Assembly: GCF_009184635.1 (NCBI RefSeq)
Contig: NZ_WELI01000005.1
Coordinates: 1 to 64,000 of the forward strand
Source: Rudanella paleaurantiibacter
GTDB taxonomy: Bacteria > Bacteroidota > Bacteroidia > Cytophagales > Spirosomataceae
DNA: 64,000 bases
Direction: 5' to 3'
Made by a program: the position numbers and the translations under genes. Shown in pieces: positions 58,154 to 64,000 of this stretch; positions within the stretch are counted from its first letter, which is position 1; each line of letters starts with the position of its first letter. The notes beneath the pieces are model-generated. The model saw only the letters and a list, made by a program, of their open reading frames with translations, had not been told where the DNA came from and did no database searches.

Positions 58154-60703
58154 TCATTCTACCGATGGATCGCCTGCCTCGGCAACGCCTACACTACCAT
58201 CTGTCAACGGAGCGTCCTCCTCTTCTTCCTTCGTGATTTTCGTCACTGAAGAGATAGAATCCTGCTTCAGTTCGATCAGTTTAACGCCTTGGGTATTCCG
58301 ACCACTCACCCGAATATCTTTCACTGGCGTGCGAATCGCAATACCAGAACGGTTGATAATCATCAAATCGTCATTGTCGGTCACGTCCAGGATAGCTACC
58401 AGATGCCCTACTTTATCGGTTACTTTGAGCGTACCTACGCCCTTAGCTCCCCGATTGGTCACCCGGTATTCATCCACCTGCGAGCGCTTGCCATACCCAT
58501 GTTCCGAAACGACGAGCAGTTGGGTATCGGGCGAGCTGATACAAACCATACCCACTACCTGATCGTCGGCTTCCTCGTCATCCAGCGTAATCGCTTTCAC
58601 ACCGGCTGCCTGACGACCCATAGGCCGTACCCGACTCTCGTGGAACCGAACTGCCTTACCCTGCTGCGAAGCCACGACAATATCGTTATCACCATTGGTA
58701 AGGCAAACCGATAACAGACAGTCTCCCTCATCAATCGTAATCGCAATAATCCCGTTCTGACGGGGCCGTGAGAAGGCCTCCAGCATGGTCTTTTTGATAG
58801 TCCCCTGCTTGGTACACATCACAATGTAGTTATTGTTGATGTAGTCGTCGTCTTCGAGGGTTTTAATGTTAATCACCGCCCGAACCTTATCGTCGCCTTC
58901 AATATTGATCAGGTTCTGAATCGGACGCCCTTTTGCCGTACGATTTCCTTCGGGCAATTCGTGCACACGCTTCCAGAACAAACGACCCTTATCCGTGAAG
59001 ATAAGCAGGTAGTTATGCATAGTTGCCGTAAAGAGGTGCTCCGTGAAGTCATCGTCTTTCGTCGATACGGCTTTAGCCCCTACCCCGCCCCTTGTCTGGG
59101 TCCGGTATTCCGTCACAGGCGTCCGCTTCACGTAGCCATCATGCGAAATGGTGATCACCATCTCCTCATCGGCAATGAGCGACAGGTCGCTGATATTGCC
59201 ATCCCCGAAAGGATTAATCTGTGTCCGGCGCTCGTCGCCATAACGCGCCTTGATGTCCTGAATCTCGTCACCGATAATGCCGCGCTTGCGTTCGTCTTTG
59301 GCCAGAATGTCTTTGTAATCGGCAATCTCGACCATCAGCTGATCGTATTCCTGCTGAATCTTGTCGCGCTCCAGACCCGTAAGCCGTTGCAGACGCATTT
59401 CCAGAATAGCCTTGGCCTGCACTTCCGACAGACTGAATTTCTCTATCAGACCATTCTTCGCCACCTCTGCATCCCGGGCCGAACGAATAAGGGCAATCAC
59501 TTCATCGATGTGATCGAGAGCGATCAGCAGACCCTGCAAAATATGCGCACGCTTTTCAGCCTCGCGCAATTCGTACTCAGTCCGGCGGGTAATCACCTCG
59601 TAACGATGCTCCACGTAGTAGCGGATCATGTCTTTGAGGTTGAGCATCATCGGGCGGCCTTTGACCAGAGCCACGTTGTTGATACCAAACGACGACTGTA
59701 ACGAGGTGTATTTGTACAGATTATTGAGGACTACGTTCGGAATAGCATCCCGACGAATATCGTACACAATCCGCATCCCGTCGCGGTCTGATTCATCCCG
59801 GAACGCCGAAATACCCTCAATCCGCTTCTCATTAATCAGTTCAGCGGTTTTCTCTAGCATTACCGCTTTATTGATCATGTACGGAATCTCCGTCACAATG
59901 ATCTGGGTTTTGCCTTTATGCTCTTCAATAGTCGCGTTAGCCCGAATCACCACTCGTCCCCGACCGGTGCGGAAAGCAGACTGTACCCCTTCCATCCCGT
60001 AGATCGTTCCACCGGTGGGAAAGTCCGGTGCCTTTACGTGCACCATCAACTCCTCAACCGTTATCTCTGGGTTTTCCAGGTAGGCAATAATTCCATTAGC
60101 CACCTCCGTGAGATTATGAGGTGCCATATTGGTGGCCATACCCACGGCAATACCCGACGAACCGTTGAGCAGCAAGTTTGGCAACTTGGCCGGCATCACG
60201 CTCGGTTCTTCGAGGGAATCGTCGAAGTTAGGCTGAAAATCAACGGTTTCTTTATAAATGTCTCCCAGGATCTCATCGGCAATCCTCTTCAACCGAGCCT
60301 CGGTATAACGCATGGCTGCGGGCGAGTCGCCATCGACAGAGCCAAAGTTACCCTGCCCGTCCACAAGGGGATAGCGCAGCGACCAATCCTGGGCCATGCG
60401 CACCATTGTATCATACACTGAAGCATCGCCGTGCGGGTGGTATTTACCCAATACCTCCCCAACGATACGGGCCGACTTCTTATAGGGTTTATTGTAATTG
60501 ACGCCCAGTTCCGCCATACCAAACAGCACCCGCCGGTGAACCGGCTTGAGTCCGTCGCGTACATCGGGCAAGGCCCGGGAAATGATAACCGACATCGAGT
60601 AATCGATATAGGCACCACGCATTTCGTCCTCAATATTAATAGGAATGATGTTGGTTGGACCGTCGGATTCGGGCAGGTTTGCACCGGTTATTTCTTCCGC
60701 CAT
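58154..60703 (-). CDS. gyrA: DNA gyrase subunit A
   Basis: An 849-aa type II topoisomerase subunit. It carries the N-terminal breakage-reunion domain with catalytic Y133 in [10 protein letters not shown] and the C-terminal six-bladed wrapping domain with a GyrA-box-like [10 protein letters not shown]. The quinolone-determining loop reads [11 protein letters not shown] (about 89-98): Ala94 stands where E. coli has Ser83, and Asp98 matches Asp87. Complete in length. A -7 box lies 66 bases upstream. Confidence 0.96.
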   Translation of the reverse strand: MAEEITGANLPESDGPTNIIPINIEDEMRGAYIDYSMSVIISRALPDVRDGLKPVHRRVLFGMAELGVNYNKPYKKSARIVGEVLGKYHPHGDASVYDTMVRMAQDWSLRYPLVDGQGNFGSVDGDSPAAMRYTEARLKRIADEILGDIYKETVDFQPNFDDSLEEPSVMPAKLPNLLLNGSSGIAVGMATNMAPHNLTEVANGIIAYLENPEITVEELMVHVKAPDFPTGGTIYGMEGVQSAFRTGRGRVVIRANATIEEHKGKTQIIVTEIPYMINKAVMLEKTAELINEKRIEGISAFRDESDRDGMRIVYDIRRDAIPNVVLNNLYKYTSLQSSFGINNVALVKGRPMMLNLKDMIRYYVEHRYEVITRRTEYELREAEKRAHILQGLLIALDHIDEVIALIRSARDAEVAKNGLIEKFSLSEVQAKAILEMRLQRLTGLERDKIQQEYDQLMVEIADYKDILAKDERKRGIIGDEIQDIKARYGDERRTQINPFGDGNISDLSLIADEEMVITISHDGYVKRTPVTEYRTQTRGGVGAKAVSTKDDDFTEHLFTATMHNYLLIFTDKGRLFWKRVHELPEGNRTAKGRPIQNLINIEGDDKVRAVINIKTLEDDDYINNNYIVMCTKQGTIKKTMLEAFSRPRQNGIIAITIDEGDCLLSVCLTNGDNDIVVASQQGKAVRFHESRVRPMGRQAAGVKAITLDDEEADDQVVGMVCISSPDTQLLVVSEHGYGKRSQVDEYRVTNRGAKGVGTLKVTDKVGHLVAILDVTDNDDLMIINRSGIAIRTPVKDIRVSGRNTQGVKLIELKQDSISSVTKITKEEEEDAPLTDGSVGVAEAGDPSVE

Positions 60704-61112
60704 GTTAGAGGGGTTTCACAAAAAATTTCTATTTCGCTCTACAAACGACGTAGAGGGAACGATATAGACAAATATACAAATTTTTTCCGTAAAATGAAAA
60801 TAACGGCCAAACAACCGCCTTAAAGACCCAAAAAGGCCTATCAAGGAGCCCTTTCTAACTACCAGTAATCACACACTGACCAAACAACCCGGTTATACGT
60901 CAGGCTTAGCGGAGTGCAATTTTCTGGTCTCATCTCTAAGACTCTTTTTGGAGCGTATAGTTTAATCCGGCAAACACGCACAATCCTCCAGTGTCCCCCC
61001 ATCACTCAACCGACAGGTAACAACTTTGGAAAGGAGCCCACTTACCCAGTATTCTGAACATTAGGGGCTTGGCACCGTTCTGCCTGTAGTTCTCACAAAC
61101 CGACATTCACAT
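60704..61112. other. Intergenic region upstream of gyrA
   Basis: About 410 bases containing the gyrA promoter (60769-60776) and presumably that of the small lipoprotein gene. No other gene, repeat or strong hairpin was seen. Confidence 0.4.
60769..60776 (-). promoter_or_regulatory. -7 promoter box TATATTTG of gyrA
   Basis: Exact TAnnTTTG match on the minus strand, giving a transcript start near 60765 and a leader of about 60 bases before the gyrA ATG at 60703. Confidence 0.5.
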
Positions 61113-61289
61113 ATGGAAACGAACCGATTCTTTTCTCTTCTTTTGATTGCCCTCACGCTTACCCTGAGCAGCTGCGATATTATCGGGGGAATTTTTAAGG
61201 CCGGCGCCTGGACAGGCATCATTGGTCTGCTACTGGGTGTAGCTCTGGTTATCTGGCTTGTTTCTAAACTTTTCGGAGGTCGGCGCTAA
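61113..61289 (+). CDS. Small membrane lipoprotein (58 aa)
   Basis: ATG 61113 to TAA 61289. The N-terminus has a lipoprotein signal with lipobox LSSC (Cys21), followed by DIIGGIFKAGAWTG, a second hydrophobic helix (about 34-50) and a basic end FGGRR. Small proteins with an IGGIFKAG motif are widespread in Bacteroidota and are often mislabelled as phosphatidate cytidylyltransferase; there is no enzyme here by size. Role unknown. It converges on the RES toxin gene, 12 bases away. Confidence 0.75.
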   Translation: METNRFFSLLLIALTLTLSSCDIIGGIFKAGAWTGIIGLLLGVALVIWLVSKLFGGRR

Positions 61290-61301
61290 CCAATGGCTGT
61301 G

Positions 61302-61787
61302 TCACTGCCCATCCCGCCATAGTCGGCGCTCAATTGGGAAGGGTTCACTTTTCAACACCCGGATATCCGCAAAACGGGGATGGAACGGGTGGATAAGGTA
61401 ATTGACCGACATAGGCACAGCAACCGAAGGGACGGCCACCATGAGCGTATCCGGTTTTTCGAGCCAGGGACGCAGAATCCACTGTGTCTGCTCATAACTC
61501 TCCGCATTCCAGTACGCGGGCAGATCAGCTACAGAATAGGTTCGGAGGGGACACCCTTCAGCCTCATCGGGCACCTGAAGGGTAAACAGATACAATGCGG
61601 GTAGTTTTTCGTACCGAACTCCCGGTTGGTGTACGAGGGATTCGATCAGAGCAAGCGAGGGCGACGATGTAGCATATAGCAACGGGGACCCTTTGGGGTT
61701 CCAACGCCCGCCAAAAAGCCGCGCCCCTTCGGTCCCAAGCGGGTCGGCTACGTATTTCGCCTTTACGGTTCGGTAAACAGTCAGCAT
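61302..61787 (-). CDS. RES-domain toxin of a RES/Xre toxin-antitoxin pair
   Basis: A 161-aa RES-domain protein. RES toxins act on NAD+ (degradation) or ADP-ribosylate a target. Conserved features: the first Arg in VYRTVKAKY, GGRWNPKGSPLLYATSS (Arg and Tyr), ALIESLVH (Glu), and a C-terminal VNYLIHPFHP. It is 12 bases downstream of the antitoxin gene and should be co-transcribed with it. ATG 61790 is equally possible as start. Confidence 0.86.
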   Translation of the reverse strand: MLTVYRTVKAKYVADPLGTEGARLFGGRWNPKGSPLLYATSSPSLALIESLVHQPGVRYEKLPALYLFTLQVPDEAEGCPLRTYSVADLPAYWNAESYEQTQWILRPWLEKPDTLMVAVPSVAVPMSVNYLIHPFHPRFADIRVLKSEPFPIERRLWRDGQ

Positions 61788-61802
61788 CAAAAACCCGGCG
61801 AA

Positions 61803-62213
61803 TTACCCGACAATCCCGTGTTCAATCCGACCCAGCACGTCATCGACCAGACCAAAGCCAGTGGTTGTGTCGAGCAACTGAATGGGGGCCTGCTGCGCCA
61901 ATTCACGGATGGGCGTTCGGAGCCACGAAGCTACGGTTTCGGCATCCCCATCGAACACGTCGAGCGCGTGACGCAGGAGATTGGTCAACAACAAAAGCCG
62001 CTCCGACGAATCGCGGGCCAGCCGATCTTCGTCTTTCAGGCGGTGCATATTCCGCTCTGACATATTCAGAATCGGGGCCATCTCCTTATCCGTCAGGCCA
62101 ACCAATTCGGCAACCTGATCGACCTCAACCCGCGGAACCCCCTGCCGCGAACGGGCAATCATCATAAAAGGCGGGTACGAAACCGGCAAAGCCTGGGCAG
62201 TTGCGTGTGTCAT
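61803..62213 (-). CDS. Xre/MbcA/ParS-type antitoxin
   Basis: A 136-aa antitoxin. The middle part (about 30-75, VAELVGLTDKEMAPILNMSERNMHRL) is an Xre-like helix-turn-helix and the end (about 85-130, ALDVFDGDAETVASWLRTPIREL) is the MbcA_ParS_C toxin-binding domain. It would block the RES toxin and repress its own promoter; a perfect palindrome starts 10 bases upstream of its ATG. Confidence 0.86.
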   Translation of the reverse strand: MTHATAQALPVSYPPFMMIARSRQGVPRVEVDQVAELVGLTDKEMAPILNMSERNMHRLKDEDRLARDSSERLLLLTNLLRHALDVFDGDAETVASWLRTPIRELAQQAPIQLLDTTTGFGLVDDVLGRIEHGIVG

Positions 62214-62223
62214 AAGCTAACGA

Positions 62224-62259
62224 GTGACTAATTGCACGAATATAACTGCAATTAGTCAC
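62224..62259. promoter_or_regulatory. Operator palindrome of the RES/Xre pair
   Basis: Perfect 13-bp arms GTGACTAATTGCA (62224-62236) and TGCAATTAGTCAC (62247-62259) separated by 10 bases. It sits directly upstream of the antitoxin gene, where autorepression is expected. It could also affect the M81 gene on the other side. Confidence 0.7.
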
Positions 62260-62341
62260 ATCTGGTTCATTCAGAGAAGTTCTCCCCTCACAAACCAGCT
62301 TGTCTATACCAATGAGCCGTTCCATCGCTTAACTTGGCGAC

Positions 62342-63906
62342 ATGAACAAGCTACTCTCTGCCGTTTTTGTATGGCTGACCGTTGGGCCCGCCCTTTTCGC
62401 CCAACCCGCCAACGGCCGACTCCCACGAATTGCTATTGCAGGACTGGGCATCGAATCGAGCACGTTTTCGCCCGCTGTTACCCACGAAGAAGCCTTTCAT
62501 GCCCGGTACGGCCCCGAGGTCTTCAACGCCTATCCGTTCCTGATGCCGATGGCGCCCCTACGCAAACAGGCCGCATGGGTACCCACCGTGATGGGAAAAT
62601 CGCTACCCGGCGGGGCTGTCACCCGGCAGGCCTACGAGTCGCTGGTGAACAAAACCCTCGACTCGTTGCGCAAATACGCTCCGTACGACGGCCTTTTTCT
62701 CGACATTCACGGGGCCATGAGTGTGCAGGGACTCGACGACCCCGAGGGAGATTTTATCACCCGAATCCGGCAGGTAATCGGGTATCAGACTCTTATCTCT
62801 ACCTCAATGGATCTGCACGGCAACGTTTCGTGGCGGCTCGCCCAAAACACAGACCTGATGACCTGCTACCGGATGGCCCCGCACGAAGACGCCATGCAAA
62901 CCAAAGAACGGGCCGTCGTGAACCTCCTCCGGCGTATCCGGAGTGGGCTGGGCAAACCCGCATACAAAGCCCTTATTACCGTACCCATTCTGTTGCCCGG
63001 CGAAAAAACAAGTACCCGGATTGAACCCGGCAAGAGCCTCTACGCACAGGTGCCCCCCTTGCCGACGGACAACCGGGAATTGTGGACGCCGGCATCTGGA
63101 TCGGGTACGCCTGGGCCGACGAACCCCGCAACCATGCCGCTGTCATGGTGACCGGCGACGATAAAGCCAAGGTATCCCAGACAGCCGAAACCCTCGCCCG
63201 TCAGTTCTGGGATGTGCGTAAGCAGTTTGCGTTTGTTGCTCCAACCGCTCCACTCGCCGAATGCATCGACAAAGCGCTCAAGAGCAAAAAACACCCGTTT
63301 TTCATCAGCGATATGGGCGATAACCCAACCGCTGGTGGGGCGGGCGACGTAACCTGGACACTCACCCAGATTTTGAACCAACCGGCATTTAAAGACCCCA
63401 ACGGCCCTTCGCTTATCTACGCATCGATCCCAGACCCGGAGTTGGTCAAAAAAGCCATTGCCGCCGGTGTAGGTGGACAGGTTAGCGCCAAGGCCAGTGC
63501 CAATGTCGATGCCCGATTTGCTCCGCCGGTGCCTCTGAATGGAGTGGTACGAGCCATTGAATACGGCGACCGGGATGCCGAAGTTGAAGTAGTGATGCAG
63601 GTAGGCAGCGTTCGGGTAATTGTAACCCAAAAACGAAAGCCCTACCATAAGGAGAAAGATTTTACCCGGCTCGGCCTCAACCCACGGCAAGCCGATGTCG
63701 TTGTGGTGAAAATCGGGTACCTTGAGCCTGAACTGTACGCCATGCAAGCCGACTGGCTGATGGCCCTCACCCCCGGGGGAGTCGATCAGGATTTGTTTCG
63801 CTTGCCCTACAAGCGGATTCAGCGCCCCATGTTTCCCTTCGATACCGATATGCCTACGCCTGACCTCTCGGCCAAACTAGTTCCGGTATCAGGTAGTACC
63901 AAGTAA
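62342..63906 (+). pseudogene. M81-family (MlrC-like) metallopeptidase, frameshifted
   Basis: The first part (62342 to about 63058) encodes a signal peptide (ending LFAQ) and the M81 N-terminal domain: IAIAGLGIESSTFSP, LDIHGAMSVQG, STSMDLHGNVS, ACRMAP-like CYRMAPHEDA. The second part continues in another frame from about 63061 (ADGQPGIVDAGIWIGYAWADEPRNHAAVMV in pieces) through the C-terminal domain to 63906. The shift lies at a run of six C (63053-63058); one more C would restore a ~521-aa protein. It is either a real inactivating mutation or a sequencing error at the homopolymer. M81 members include microcystin-degrading MlrC; the usual substrate is unknown. Confidence 0.82.
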
Positions 63907-63929
63907 GCGTATTCTACTGAGCTGAAACT

Positions 63930-63970
63930 ACGGGGGCGGGTCGAGATTTCATTTCTCGATCCGCCCCCGT
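63930..63970 (+). terminator. Terminator after the M81 gene
   Basis: Arms ACGGGGGCGGGTCGAGA (63930-63946) and TCTCGATCCGCCCCCGT (63954-63970) pair over 17 positions with one G-T wobble and a 7-base loop, then TTTCATAA. The rest of the window to 64000 holds nothing recognisable. Confidence 0.75.
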
Positions 63971-64000
63971 TTCATAATCACTTCATTAAACAGCTCAGAG

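Noticed and set aside
62224-63024. 266-codon frame overlapping the start of the M81 gene
   Set aside because: It starts within the operator palindrome and reads out of phase with the well-supported M81 frame.

Overview
The window looks like a chromosomal segment from a Cytophagales bacterium (Bacteroidota), most likely the Spirosoma/Rudanella/Larkinella group. The grounds are a SusC/SusD pair, many secreted carbohydrate enzymes, Bacteroidota-type -7 promoter boxes (TAnnTTTG, several times TATATTTG) and few Shine-Dalgarno sites. The taxon is inferred from gene style, not from a search. Most of the window is GC-rich; one gene at 8.8-11.5 kb and the stretch around 53.5-56.6 kb are clearly AT-rich. 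No rRNA, tRNA or CRISPR array was seen.

0-39 kb is dominated by xylan and glucuronoxylan use. At 0.2-8.1 kb lie a NodB-type deacetylase, an alpha/beta esterase, a GH39 beta-xylosidase and three adjacent CE1-type esterase genes, the last with two catalytic domains. At 17.2-39.3 kb the core locus contains xylose isomerase, a NrtR/Nudix-type regulator and a LacI-type regulator, transcribed away from susC-susD-GH10 (with an inserted carbohydrate-binding module). An SGNH acetylesterase, CE15 glucuronoyl esterase, mannonate dehydratase, GH67 alpha-glucuronidase, SDR mannonate oxidoreductase, Dabb and pirin proteins, a second GH10 and a GH43 follow. Together these could import xylo-oligosaccharides, strip acyl and methyl-glucuronyl groups, release xylose and feed glucuronate towards KDG. 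Two LacI-type palindromes flank the LacI/susC intergenic region.

Between the two xylan blocks lie an AT-rich DUF4062/STAND-like NTPase gene (candidate defence gene), an OmpA/PD40 envelope protein, an unrecognised exported protein, a nucleoside-type MFS transporter and exonuclease III.

39.5-52.4 kb holds an RluE-type pseudouridine synthase, NadR, an orphan histidine kinase and then the most unusual cassette: ECF sigma factor, membrane anti-sigma-like TPR protein, a leaderless-type (no signal peptide) subtilase with a GQDGNTNQIGR repeat, and an exported TPR-CHAT protease-like protein. A DEDDh exonuclease, a TonB-like protein, folC and trmB follow. A perfect 64-bp palindrome covers the trmB/gapA junction.

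52.5-64 kb contains gapA, an AT-rich gene-poor kilobase, dapD, an XRE regulator, a dif-like XerCD site at 56.55 kb, a TPR protein, gyrA, a small lipoprotein, a RES/Xre toxin-antitoxin pair with a perfect operator palindrome, and a frameshifted M81 (MlrC-like) peptidase. Gene directions (mostly + to the left, mostly - to the right) agree with the dif-like site marking the replication terminus. Intergenic spaces carry several families of palindromic repeats, some nested in layers.
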